Of a stretch of 64,000 nucleotides of DNA, positions 43,610 to 55,338 are shown piece by piece. The notes beneath the pieces were generated by a model. It did no database searches and was not told where the DNA came from. It saw only the letters and a list, made by a program, of their open reading frames with translations. The stretch lies in the NCBI RefSeq assembly GCF_012489685.1, contig NC_080046.1:37411176-37475175 (forward strand), given 5' to 3'. The translations under genes were made by a program, and so were the position numbers. The first letter of the stretch is position 1, and the number at the start of each line of letters is the position of its first letter. The stretch is from Lotus japonicus (Eukaryota > Streptophyta > Magnoliopsida > Fabales > Fabaceae).

Positions 43610-44642
43610 TGTTCCAGCCAAGAACATAGAAAGAAGGTATAGTACCTAGAGTGAGAGGATTGCAATGAGAGAATCTAGAGAGAGAGAGCGTGTAACCACT
43701 TAGAGAGACAGAGAGTAACTGAATCTTGAGTTTGTTATTTATCAAATGAGCTAAGAGTCTTTTACAATTGGTAACCGACCTATATTTATATGCGAGGGGT
43801 TAGGCCTAGCGTATCTAACTGTCCTTAATGGGCCGGTTGGGCCTCTCGGAAGAGGCCCAGACCTTTGGCTTATGCATCGTCTTTGGGCGAGCATCGCTGG
43901 GCGAGGGCTTCTGGGGTCTCGCCCAGTCCACAAGACACCGAACTAGAAGCATGAGGGCTAAGAGTGTCTTTTAAAACAATGGCGACAGTGATAAGAAAAA
44001 CTAACTAATATCAAGGCTAGTGAACAAGATAGGTCGCCAATATGGCGTGATAAACAAAGCTAAAGGTAAATTTTAACTCTCTTGTCAGATTCCTTCGAGT
44101 CCACAAGTCCACGAGTGGGCTTGTGGCGACACCGATTGACTTGCTTGCCCAGCCGCTACCGTGATCGTCGTGAATCACAGTGGCTTGACGCGTGCAGGCC
44201 GCGTGTAATATGAGGAGGAAATGCAAAGGTCAACGAATCCGCAGAATCCCAACCGATGCCCTCGAAACATCCCCTCAAATCTCAATAAAGCCTGCCAATC
44301 TGAATTTAAACCAATCAGCCGTTGTGACTTCCCATTTAATGCACCACTCCCACTTCCCCAAAATCCGCGTCTCTTTCCCCAAAGTAATCATATCACCTTG
44401 TCATCATGAGGCACGATCTCCCACTATCCTTACATGCGGACACGATCTCGACCACTATTTCCTTATAAGACCCCCTTCTCCCATCATTCGTCACTTTCAG
44501 AACCTTTGAGCCTTGCTTCCTTACTTTTCCTCTCCAACTCTTTCAAAGAGCTGATACCTTAACACCACTTCCTTCATCCACGTGCCCGCGCCCTCTTCCG
44601 TTTTACCTTCTGCAGAATGACTTCCCAACGCCGTCTCCAGAA
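43610..44642 (-). mobile_element. 3' end of a second Tat element (Tat B), inverted relative to Tat A
   Basis: The LTR (43610 to about 44269) starts TGTTCCAGC (the LTR end on the minus strand). It shares the TATA region, CT-rich leader and GGTGTCTTGTGGACT block with Tat A. To its right lies the promoter and leader of the antisense gene, reading plus. The element is cut at 44642 by the Sirevirus E4 (TSD candidate cagaa 44638-44642); the rest must lie beyond E4 and E5. Confidence 0.7.
44463..44642 (+). pseudogene. Promoter, leader and first codons of the Tat B aORF
   Basis: CTTATAAGAC (44463-44472) acts as TATA. A CT-rich leader follows, and ATG at 44620 starts MTSQRRLQN before E4 interrupts. 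In Tat A the aORF begins at the matching place after a similar leader. Confidence 0.5.
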
Positions 44643-45859
44643 TGTAAGATCAAGTTTTGATCGTGTAGTACAACTCTATGTTTTGATGATTACAAGTTAA
44701 CATTTTAGTATGAACAATTATGGTACTCTAACGTGTTTTCTGAGTGTGCTCTTAACAGGCTCTGACCTTAATATCATCTCACACGAATCAGAAGCACTTT
44801 GTTTAAAGAGTGACCCTAGCAACGCTTTCGCAATCTCAATGTTCAATCTGAACAGTAGAAAAGCTTCAGAAGTTCTGAAGTTAATCAAGCTCTGACGTGG
44901 ACTCAACTCACTTGAAGTTCTGAAGATCCAGACGTTCTGATAACCCAGACACTCTGAAGGTTCAGATGTTCTGATGATGTAGAAGACTCTGAAGATCCAG
45001 AAGCTGAAAAGTGAAGACTCTGAAGTCCAGAAGCAAACTGGCTCTGAAGACCAAGTACTTCTCCACTGACTTCAGAATCAGAAGGTACAACGGTCAGAGG
45101 ATCCATGCTTCCCTCTGACTCTGATCAACAAGCTTCACAAGTTCCAACACGAAGCATTCCTCTGATCAGAAGTCTACTAGGTTAAAGGTCAAGTCACTAT
45201 CCAAAGTACAAAAGCAAATGTACTATCCTGACGACCTAACCTAACATTCTCAGCCACAGCAGAAACTGGAAATCCCAGATCTGCCCTCCAACGGTAGCAT
45301 TCCCATGCAATGTGCAAACCCTAATCCTTGGAGTATATATAAAGGCTGAAGACTGAAAGATGAAGTTGGAAGAAACTTACACGCGCAAGCTATATTCAAA
45401 TCTTCTAAGCATTCTTTCTTCATTGAATTCATTGTGTTTACTACAAGCTTTTAAGCAGTAATTTCTTTGTAAATAATATTTCTTAAACAGTTCTTTAGTT
45501 TACCTTTAGGAGATCAAGGTTGATCGGATCCTAGAGAAGACTAAGAGAGTGAATCTTAGTGTGAGCTAAGTCAGTGTATTGTTAGTCACTTGTAGGTTTC
45601 AAGTGCAGTTGTAACAATTCTCTGATTAGTGGATTGCCTTCATTCTAAGAAGGAAGAAATCACCTTCACTGGTGGACTGGACTAGCTTGAGTGATTCATC
45701 AAGTGAACCAATATAAAATCCTTGTGTACTTTTCTCATCTCTTATCTTAAGCACTTTACTTGTGTCTCGAAAGATTTGTTAAAATCTTAAGGTGGAAGTT
45801 TTATTCTGAAAAAGTTATTCAAACCCCCCCCCCCCTTTCTACCGTTTTTCATACCTTCA
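44643..45859 (+). mobile_element. 5' LTR of E4
   Basis: A TATATATAAA box at 45334-45343 and a C tract (45825-45833) just before the 3' end correspond to the plus-strand G tract of E3. Confidence 0.9.
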
Positions 45860-45861
45860 AT

Positions 45862-45873
45862 TGGTATCAGAGC
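45862..45873 (+). other. Primer binding site of E4
   Basis: TGGTATCAGAGC, two bases after the LTR end. Confidence 0.88.
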
Positions 45874-45932
45874 GCTAGTTCTGATTACCACACCTAACAG
45901 TGTTCAGTTATCCGTGCCGGTGTGAAAAACAA

Positions 45933-46967
45933 ATGGCTACCACTAGTGAAACGGAAAAAGATGGTTACAATGCAAAGCCTCCCATGTTCGATGGTCAAAG
46001 GTTCGAATATTGGAAAGACAGAATAGAAAGTTTCTTTCTGGGCTTTGACGCAGATCTCTGGGATATCATCGTGGATGGCTATGAGCGTCCAGTTGATGCA
46101 GATGGCAAGAAGATCTCCAGATCAGAGATGACTGCTGAGCAAAAGAAGCTTTACTCACAGCACCACAAAGCTAGAGCTATTCTTCTTAGTGTTAATTCCT
46201 ATGAAGAGTACCAGAAGATTACAGATCGTGAGTTTGCCAAGGGCATCTTTGATTCCTTGAAGATGTCTCATGAAGGAAATAAGAAAGTGAAAGAATCAAA
46301 GGCGCCGTCCTTGATCCAGAAGTATGAATCCTTCATCATGGAACCTTACGAGTCCATTGAGGATATGTTTTCCAGATTTCAGTTGCTTGTAGCTGGAATA
46401 AGACCTCTCAACAAAAGCTACACTACAGAAGATCATGTCATAAGGGTCATCAGAAGTCTTCCTGAAAGCTGGATGCCTCTAGTGACTTCAATAGAGCTTA
46501 CAAGAGATGTTGAGCATATGAGCTTAGAAGAACTCATCAGCATACTGAAATGTCATGAGCTGAAGCGCTCTGAGATGCAGGATCTGAGGATGAAATCTAT
46601 AGCCTTGAAATCCAAGTCTGAGAAGGCTAAATCTGAGAAGTCAAAAGCTCTCCAAGCTGAAGGAGAAGAATCAGAAGAAGCATCAGAAGATTCTGATGAA
46701 GATGAGCTGACTCTAATCTCAAAAAGGCTCAACCGCATCTGGAAGCACAGGCAGAGCAAGTACAAAGGCTCTGGAAAGGCCAAAGGAAAGTCTGAATCCT
46801 CATCAGGCCAGAAGAAGTCCTCAATCAAGGAAGTCACATGTTTCGAGTGCAAAGAATCAGGGCACTACAAGAGTGACTGTCCGAAGCTGAAAAAGGACAA
46901 GAAGCCAAAGAAGTACTTCAAGACAAAGAAAAGTCTGATGGTGACTTTTGACGAATCAGAGTCAGAG
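45933..46967 (+). pseudogene. gag: E4 gag, truncated by E5 (345 codons)
   Basis: ATG 45933 (MATTSETEKDGYNAKPPMF). It is closely similar to E3 gag through the capsid domain and the zinc knuckle CFECKESGHYKSDC, with no stop up to the break. E5 enters right after SLMVTFDESESE. An in-frame ATG at 45900 lies upstream, but the E3 start favours 45933. Confidence 0.88.
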
Positions 46968-48458
46968 TGTAAGACCCGGATTTGCAGAACTGGATTTAAA
47001 ATTTAATTTCCGACTCACGCGTAGAATCAGTGTAAGCGTGACAGGAGTTTACAGTTTGGGAAAGTTCAATGAAGAAGAAAGTTCAGGAATTGCTTGAGGA
47101 TAGTACCATAGTCGTTTTAGGAGTTAGTGCGAGTCGTCTGCACACCCGCCTTCTGGCGAGAGTGTCCAGAATAGGCTAATTCCGCTCTCAAAGCAATGTT
47201 TAAGCGAAATTTCAAATCCTTGGAAAATTAAGAAGTTCTCTTTATTTTTCCTTCGACCAGTGTTTCATTTCGGAACCCTGGACTGTACGCACGATAGGAT
47301 TCACTTCTCGGAAGTCCGACGACGCTAATTTCTTTGCTTTAAAAACCCTAAATTCAATCACTGAATGAAGACTTTTTCTATTCGGAGCTTTTAACAAAGT
47401 TTCCATCCGCGTTTCCAGATTTCTTTCGATGTTTCCAATCTTTCTTCATAACGAAGTTTTGTCATCCGACCTTCACAGCAAAAAGTAGTTTTTCAGGGCA
47501 AATTGACTTACACCGCTTTTGGATCGTTTTTCTCAAATTCATGAAACCTGTTTTGAGTTCTGGAATTCTGTCGCCATAATCTCGCTTAGAATTCACCGAT
47601 GAATGTGCTGCAAAAATCAAAATCGCGAAATATTTATTTTCCCGCGATTTCACTCTCCTATAAATAGTAGAAAAATCACAAAATCTTACCCATTCACCCA
47701 TTGGAGGCCGCGGGTTTGGAGGAGCAAGGAGAGGAGAAGAACTTTGTCGTTTCTCGACCGATCTTCGAGCAGTTTGTCTCTATTTCACGGCATCGAGGTA
47801 ACTTGCTTGATTCTTACCTCTGATCATTCTTTTTGTCGCGTTTCTTTAGCTATTTCTGTGCTCAAAGTTTCGAGCTTTTCGTAAAACTGTCCGATTTTCC
47901 CGATTTTTCTTTTGAACTACCTTCCATGCTTGCCCAACAACCTAGAACACTCGCCATTGTTCGCCGATTTTGATAGAGTTGTCAAAGATCTGAAAAACTG
48001 TATAAAAACCCTTTTGTGCACATATTGAAACTTTAATGTTGAAAAGTCACAATCCGACTTAGTGCCTTTAGGATTAGTTGCTAAAAATGTCGTTGTGAAT
48101 GTTCCCATCAAATTTGTTTTCCGAAGTTTTAGCTTTGAGTTATTGAGCTTTAATTTTGGACCAAAATGCCCCTAACTAGTCGTATTTCGACCCGGTTGTT
48201 CTAAATTTTTCCGACAATTTCTTTACCCTAGTTTTACCCTAAAACTACCTAGGAATTAATTTAGATCGAAGAACAAGCGCCGGAACCCTTTTCTCTTTAG
48301 GGCCGAGAGCATGTTTAAGGGGGGGGGGAGGTTTTCGTTTTTGCGATAACTCGTCCTCTCGTGCTCGATTGTTGTACTCTGATGCTTTGTCTATCGTTAA
48401 TTAGTTGTGTTGTGATCGAGCTAATTGATTTTGTATGGATTTCTGCTTTGTATTCTCC

Positions 48459-48539
48459 GAGGTTCAGTTAAAGGAACTTTGGGTACTACGGAGCAACTTT
48501 GTGAGGAGAACCTATACCACGAGGCTGGAACAACTCGAG
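48459..48539 (+). CDS. LTR micro-exon candidate in the E5 5' LTR (open)
   Basis: EVQLKELWVLRSNFVRRTYT...LEQLE, 27 codons without a stop, followed by GAG|GTTAGG. The 3' LTR copy (61281-61361) differs at two residues. Splicing to GCCAG|ATG (49706) preserves the frame. Confidence 0.5.
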
Positions 48540-50234
48540 GTTAGGGCAACTTACCTATTAGCTAAGTTTGCATGATAGGCGTCGATAAATTCGACTTGCG
48601 TATTACTTTGATATTGGTTATGATGATGAATTATTGTTATGTTGCTACCAAGACTTATGATATTCATGTTTTATTAAATTGTGCGCATTGACGCATTTTC
48701 GGAGCGAAGAATCACTGAATTGATTCCTTTTGATCTTTCGGGTTGGAGGAACAACCCTAGGCAAGTCCAAACATGGGGTTTGAGACCTAGCCATTCGTTT
48801 GTATATTTTGACTTTCCCCGGGGTTTACAATTGGTGGGATTTTGGCAAATTTAGAATGAATAGAATTCTGGAAACTAGCGACCTTAGAGAACTTAGTCTT
48901 CATGAATTAAACTCATAAGATGACTAATTCAATTCGAACGTTTTCATTAATGAATAAATCATAGGGAATCTAAACGGGAAAATGATTGCGAAAGACGGGG
49001 AAAAGTCGACTTTGTCGTGTGTTCTGGAGAATTGGTGGACACCACGGGGGTGAGCCACGGTGACGAGAGGAAGTCACAGAGTACTCGGGTACTCTTGTAG
49101 TTGGAGTTATGTCGTAGGGTCGGCATTAAACTCTTGAGTTTTGATTTTGAGAATTAAGCTAAACACTTGCGTTGTGAGGACGATTCGATTTTTGGCTAAC
49201 CATATTGCATTATGCATACATTCGAGGTTTGTACGATCGAAAGATTGGGCCTCGGTGAAGTTGGGACGGCTTCACGAAGGTTGGGACGATCTTCATCGAA
49301 GAACACATGGATGTATCTTCGGCGTAGCGGGCAGAGTGGTACGACCTAGGGTGGTTGGGACTGATCTGACTATGCATGGGTTTGTAAGTGACACCTGAGC
49401 GGAAATGGTTAAACACTAGGCCGGTGTTAGGACTGACTCGATGGTGCCCATCCCAATTGAACTATCCGGATCATTTTGAATTGCATTTCACGCATACATT
49501 CACCCTGACTGGAATTGTATGTTATCTGAATTATCGAAGCATTGTTAGAGCCGATAACATGCTAGGATTATTTATATATATATATAAACATATATACCTA
49601 TACCCCAATCACATGTTGTATGTATAATTAGTTTATTCCGTGAGTTGACCCTAGCGCCTTGGCTTTGGTTTCATGTTTGTGTTTGGGCGGTCGGCCTGCT
49701 GCCAGATGTCGATGGCGGACTGGTTTTCGATGGTCTCTCCCTCGGGGGGGATCAGTGTCACACCCCGATTTCGGTGGCGTCACTTTAGTAACCAAAAGTA
49801 AACTTAATGCGGAAAAACGTGAAATATTTTTTTTTCGATAATAACTAAGACAAGACTGAATTAAATAAAACCCAAAAGCGAAAAGTAATAGAGCTAATAT
49901 ACAATATATAAACAGCCCCCGTTGTAAGTAACAACCTCGTCACGAGTAACCTCCAGTGACGGAAAGAAAAGTGTAGCGCCCGAAGGCAAAATGTACAAAC
50001 CAAATCTAAAGGTAAGTGTCCGCAACACTATCCCTCAAAACTGAGAATAAGCTGGCCCATCGGCCTGAAACAAGACCTCCTAAGTCCAACCAACTCTCTG
50101 TGATTCCCGTAAAGAAACCACACAAAAAGCTATAGGTGGGAAACTACCCTGTCCCGAATGAAACAAATAATGTTCAGAGCTAAGACTCTACTCCTACACT
50201 AATCCCATCTCGAGGAGCTCACACTAACACTCAA

Positions 50235-50399
50235 TCCTACATGCTGGCATGATCGTCGTCCGAATTCGAAATCCAGAACGACCTAGTCTATGTACACCAT
50301 CCGTCCTCCGCTCGCTATCGCGATGGGCTCCTGTTCCAGCATCCCAACTCTAGTTTCCCCCGAAGGGTGAACCGTCGTGAACCAGTCCGCCAAAGACAT
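50235..50399 (-). pseudogene. Deleted LTR ORF in S3
   Basis: ATG 50399 after GTCAG gives MSLADWFTTVHPSG. A deletion then joins the start directly to the end region (VVLD-like sequence near 50270). The middle of the ORF seen in S1 is gone. Confidence 0.6.
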
Positions 50400-50910
50400 C
50401 TGACAAAGGGCGTTTGTCCGCCAAAGCACACACAGAAGACGCGAGGGTCAACTCCAAAGAATTACATAAATAATAGCACCAATAGATATAGATAAGTGAA
50501 TAGCCACTTAGGCTTATAGCTAGGGATAACATCCTAGGGTTGCATTTTCCATAATGAACTTAACAGCAATAATAACAATTAACATGTTCCAAATAGGATT
50601 AACAAATAACAATCACACTCGACAACTAAATCAGTATGCATGAATGCAGGATGATTAGTCAAACAACGTCTCCGACTCTCACTCGACACGTCGCCACGTG
50701 TTCTAGGTAAATTAAAGTCTCTAAAAGCTTACCCTAAGGTAAAGTCGATTCTGCGACAAAAGACACTTCTTCACATCAACATAGTAACTCATGATGATCT
50801 CCGGATCATCCGACTCATCTCAAACCGATGGTCACAACTGCTCAACAAGCAAAGAGTATCACATACTCGGAAACTACCGGTTTCCCGGACTTATCCCCAG
50901 GATAGCCCAA

Positions 50911-51660
50911 CAATTAGGCATGTCAAGTCGATCCAACCCCTTGGGTTGAACATACGGACTCGCACACGCAACTCCCACAATTAGGCATGTCGAGTCGATC
51001 CAACCCCTTGGGTTGAACATACGGACTCGCACACGCAACTCCCACAATTAGGCATGTCGAGTCGATCCAACCCATCGGAATGAACATACGGACTCGCACA
51101 CGCAACAAATGACAACGCCAAGTCGGTTCACTCAAAAGAGTCGAACATACGGACATTGCGCGTGTCCAATGACTATCGCCGAATCGATCCAATCCATCGG
51201 ATTGAACATACGGATCCGCGCGAGTCGAAAGGTTATCGCTGAATCGATCCAATCCCTCGGATTGAACATACGGATTCACGCGAGGTAAAATGGCAATCGC
51301 TGAATCGATCCAATCCCTCTGATTGAACATACGGACTCACGCGTGCCTGAGTGACTACCGCCGAATCGATCCAATCCATCGGATTGAATATACGGATTCG
51401 CGCGTGTCGAAAAGTTGTCGCTGAATCGATCCAATCCATCGGATTGAACATACGGATTCACGCGAGGTAAAATGGCAATCGCTGAATCGACCCAATCCCT
51501 CTGATTGAACATACGGACTCACGCGTGCCTGAGTGACTACCGCCGAATCGATCCAATCCATCGGATTGAATATACGGATTCGCGCGTGTCAACAATTATT
51601 GCCGAATCGGCCCAACCCGTCGAGTTTGGACATACGGATTCGCGCCGCAAAGTCGAAGAT
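50911..51660 (-). repeat. Large tandem array in S3 (about 60-bp units)
   Basis: About twelve units share GATCCAATCC.TCGGATTGAACATACGGA, with flanks varying by unit (CACACGC, CGCGTGTCG, CGCGAGGTAAAATGG). Some units alternate in blocks of two or three, as expected from unequal crossing over. S1, the same subfamily, lacks the array. Confidence 0.9.
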
Positions 51661-51675
51661 ACACCCAACAACATA

Positions 51676-51750
51676 GCTGCTCCAACAGCACAACCACAAT
51701 AGCTGCTCCAACAGCACAACAACAAACGCTGCTCCAACAGCACCACAACA
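51676..51750 (-). repeat. GCTGCTCCAACAGCAC repeats in S3
   Basis: Three copies; the inverse of the 26-bp repeat of S1 (30257-30334). Confidence 0.85.
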
Positions 51751-52409
51751 TCTACATACTCGAAGCCCCTTAACTTTCTCAATGCTGGGATCCGACGACA
51801 CTTCTCGTTTTCCAAAACTATGATTTGCATCCAAAGCTTCCTTCCGAGATTATTACCATTACTTAAAGATTTAGAGGTTGTTTAATGTCTTATGAGTTTT
51901 CTTTACAAAATAATTATCCTTTTAGTCTTATCGCGAATCCTATAAGTTCTCGGGATCTCCTAATCCCCAAATGACTCCAGAGAATGTCTCGATCCATAAA
52001 CATCATAACAAGGCCCGAATCTCATTCGCCCTATCAAACTTTCTCAAAACTCTCAAAATAAAATCGGCATGACCTGCCCGCTTTTCTCACCGTTCAGAAA
52101 CTCAGATTATAGTGCAAAAGCAGAATTAACTCATCATAATCAATCAACATGTCATATGTCAATATCTTAAGCAATAACCACATAGCACCTAGCATATAAG
52201 GCATGCACCACACATCCTAAATTACCCAATTAGCACTTAGCATGTCATTCACTCATCAAAAACATTCAGTAGATGCATCATCTACATTGTCAGCCGAAGC
52301 CTCAGAAAACATTTTCCAATCACACACAATTCCAGTGCATAAACAGTAAACAATGTCGAAACATCGACCCTAAGCATTAACTAGAGATTCAGTGAGAAGC
52401 CCTCACCTG

Positions 52410-52488
52410 TAGATTCTCCAGGACAATCTCCTAACACTTGTTCACAATCAAAGGCTTGCTCCTCTGGGAATTCCTCAAAATCACCTTT
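52410..52488 (-). CDS. Candidate LTR exon in S3
   Basis: Minus-strand frame GDFEEFPEEQAFDCEQVLGD ends at ACAG|GTGAGGGC (donor at 52409). It aligns codon by codon with 29539-29618 of S1, with several synonymous changes. Confidence 0.4.
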
Positions 52489-55133
52489 AGAGCAAAACCA
52501 CAGAAATACTATCAGAATCTATCGAAAACTAAGTTATCGATACTTACTAAGGTTACTCGAAGTAATCTATACTCTAAGGTACGATAATCTAGCGCGAAAG
52601 ACAAGTTTTCGGAAAAGGAAATTTTCCTCCTCCTCCCCTATAGGGCTCGGCCACTTTTGGTAATTGTGGGGCTCGATTTTTCTTCGATCAAACTTGGTTC
52701 CTATGCTTTCATAAGCCGTAACTAAGGGTATTCTGAACTCGGAAAAATTATCGGATCAAAAACTGTCACAGGGGTATTTTGGTCATGATTTTTAACTTAG
52801 GATTTTCAAAACTGAAATCCCAAAAATAAAATTTTGCAGGGACGTCACCAACGACGTTTATGACAACTAATCCTACTAACACTAAGCTAAGGCGATAGTT
52901 TTTAGCCTAAAGGTTGAAGCTTTACCTCAAAAACTCCAAAAATGGGTATTTAAGGCTAAAATTGATTCCGGCGGAATTCCGGCGACATAACGGAAAATCT
53001 AATCCGGCAGAAGTGATCTTGGGCACATATAGAAGAGGTTTAGAATCAGAAATGAAAGATTCAGGATAGTTTTGCAAAAACCCATAAACTATCCGCTCAG
53101 AAAACTCTACAGAAAAGCCATGGAAAAAGCGATCAGAGGTAAGGATTAGCGACTATACCTCGAAGCCTTGAAGCAGCAACTGATTGATCGACGATCAAGC
53201 AAGAAATGAACAAAAGCTCTTCTTCCTTCTTCCTCTTAGCAAATTCGCAGGTTTTGGAGAGAAATGGTGGAAATTTGTGATATTTTCTCATTTCTTGGCT
53301 ATATTATAGGTTGGCAAAACGCGGTAAAATGAAAGTTTCGCGAATCTGATTTTTCCGGCGTCATTCTCCGTGAATTAATAGTTATGTTTTGGCAAAAGAA
53401 TTCCAAAACTATAAAGAGGTCTCCTTGTATTTTTGGCAACTAATGCATAGTCGGTATAAAACTATTTTACCCGATAAGTTGCTTTTTGCATCGGATGTCG
53501 GAATGAAAAACTTCCTTCTGAAGAAAGATTGAAATCATCAAGAGAAATGGGTGTACGCGTGTAGAATATTCATTTGAAGCTCTGAATAGAAAAAGTCTTC
53601 ATTGTCGAGTGATTCTAGGGTTTTGAAATACCAGGGTTTCGGTTTCGGCAAACTTCCGATGATTGGAATCGGACGTTCGTAGATCCTAGAGTTTCGCCTC
53701 GAAATGATTGTGATATATGGAAAAAGAGAAGTTCTAATATTTCTCTAAAGATTTTTGGACTAAATTCCTACAGTGTTCCAAAGCTGGAAGTTTGTTGGAA
53801 ATTATATTCCTATAGTGTTCCAAAGCTGGAACATAGTTTTGTTTCCTAAGGTTCTTGTCCTAGGTTTTAAATGCGAATATTAGTCGTGCTATAACTTAAA
53901 TCGACTTCGATACAATCCTTTGGCTTTTCCTGAACTTTCTCCTTCATAAATTGATTTCATTTGGTAAACTCTTGTTCAGGTTTCCTTTCACGATACATCA
54001 AGCCTAATCGTAAATGGAAATCTCTTCCACTTATTCTAAGCTTAAAAACTTGGGTCTTACAATCAGGTTTGAGTTGGTTGACCGGCATGCCCCCACCTCT
54101 TGGGTGATCGATCCTGTGGATCATCGGGCGACGTACCGGGGAAAGGTCATGGAGGACCGTACTGATGAGCGTGGACGTCTGACGAGAGGAGGTCTACGAC
54201 GCATGGAGCTGAGCTTCAACTTGCCGCCTTCAGTTCGCTGTGGACCGGGCACTGGTCGACGACAACCTGCACCACCTTCATCTTCATCGGATGAGGAGGA
54301 CCCATCCGAGATCGAGGCTGATGTTGATGCACCTGTCGCGCCACTTCCTGCTACTGCTGTCGATCCTACCGATGTTGCGTCGTCCTTGAGGCTCGTGGAG
54401 CCGAAGAAGGAGCCTGTTGTTCCATCTTCCTCTCGTCGTTTTCCGTTTACTCCATCACGCGGCTACCGTGTGGAACCCCTGGTTCGTGTGGTGGAGGAGG
54501 ATGTCCTTACTGAGGAGGTAGATGTTGAGATGGGCTCGACTAGGGTTGTTCGCAAGACAGTTAGGAAGGAGGTCGTGGACTTGGATACCGAGATGATCAC
54601 GGTGGACTCTGACTCCGACACCGACGTCGACAGCTACTCGCCGAGTGACGAGGAGGAGGAGGAGGAGCTTTGAGCGGTACCGGGAGGGTAGGTTTAGGCA
54701 GGCGTCATATTTTGTGTAGAGCTCTGATTCGTTTTGCTTTTGGGACAGGGTAGGTTCCCGACGCATGGCTTTTTGTGTGGATCTCTTACTGTGGAATCAC
54801 AGTGAGTCAGTCGGACCATAGGGGTCTTTGCTTAGGCCATTTTGAGGCTGACTTTCTCTTGGTGGATTGTAATTATGACTTTCGTATTCACACTTCTGGA
54901 TCTGTACATATTTGCCTGCGGGCACACTACTTTGGAGTCACTGCGAGTGCGCGTGACGTTGGAGTGCAGCTGAGGCTGTACATGTTATATGTTTGTACAT
55001 CGGTTAGTTTAGTTGCTGGTTTATGTCTTTTTTTTTTCTATCACTATAATTAAAAAAAAAATACCTGCTTTTTCGGCTTAAAGTTTATTTTTGAGTTACT
55101 AAAGTGAGACCTGGAAATCGGGGTGTTACATTG

Positions 55134-55145
55134 TGGTATCAGAGC
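55134..55145 (+). other. Primer binding site of E5
   Basis: TGGTATCAGAGC three bases after the LTR end at 55130. Confidence 0.9.
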
Positions 55146-55338
55146 TTAGTTGAGTCTTTTGGGAGTCTTAGGGGAATAGGTCTTCTGTGCTAGGTTGTGT
55201 GACTCTGAAAAGAGTGAAAATTGATTGTCTGCAGAGCGATCTTCGCTCTAATTGATTGCATTGTTACTTGATCATATGGAGTAGTCTTCTGGTGCTATCA
55301 TACAATTAGGACTAACAGTTTCCATGAGGTAACAAACG

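Larger units (their letters stand above)
44643..46967 (+). mobile_element. E4: 5' part of a second Sirevirus
   Basis: LTR 44643-45859 (1217 bp, TGTAAGATC...ACCTTCA), PBS and gag, cut at 46967 by E5. It belongs to the E3 family, but its LTR is clearly diverged. The remainder should follow E5's right-hand TSD (cagag, 46963-46967) outside the window. Confidence 0.9.
49756..54061 (-). mobile_element. S3: solo Tekay-type LTR (subfamily B) inside the E5 5' LTR
   Basis: Minus-strand ends TGTAAGACCC (54061) and GTGTGACA (49756), TSD atcag (49751-49755, 54062-54066), 4306 bp. It is the same subfamily as S1. It sits within the LTR ORF of E5 and is inverted relative to E5. Confidence 0.93.
49706..54673 (+). 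pseudogene. LTR-encoded ORF of the E5 5' LTR, split by S3
   Basis: The first 17 codons or so (MSMADWFSMVSPSGGI, 49706-49755) precede S3 and the rest (54067-54673, RFELVDRHAPTSWVID...) follows it. Without S3 and one TSD copy the frame is continuous. Blocks match S2: HRATYRGKVMEDRTDERGRL, LPPSVRCGPG, SSSSDEEDPSEIE, GYRVEPLVRVVEEDVLTEEV, VDLDTEMITVDSDSD and a Glu-rich end. Differences from the 3' LTR copy in this part are few and mostly leave the frame open. Confidence 0.6.
46968..55130 (+). mobile_element. 5' LTR of E5, interrupted by S3
   Basis: Starts TGTAAGACCCGG right after E4 gag and ends GGGGTGTTACA at 55130. It contains TATA (47658-47667), donor CATCGAG|GTAAC (47798), micro-exon (48459-48539), and the LTR ORF split by S3. 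Confidence 0.9.

Noticed and set aside
49659..49841. 60-codon plus-strand frame with an Arg-rich head (also the 62482 start)
   Set aside because: It reads the LTR ORF start in the wrong frame and, at 49756, runs into S3. The conserved ATG at 49706 is better supported by S1 and S2.
50911..51660. CRISPR-like regular repeats
   Set aside because: Unit length is about 60 bp with imperfect repeats and no unique spacers of constant size. The array lies in a plant LTR. It is a tandem repeat from unequal crossing over.
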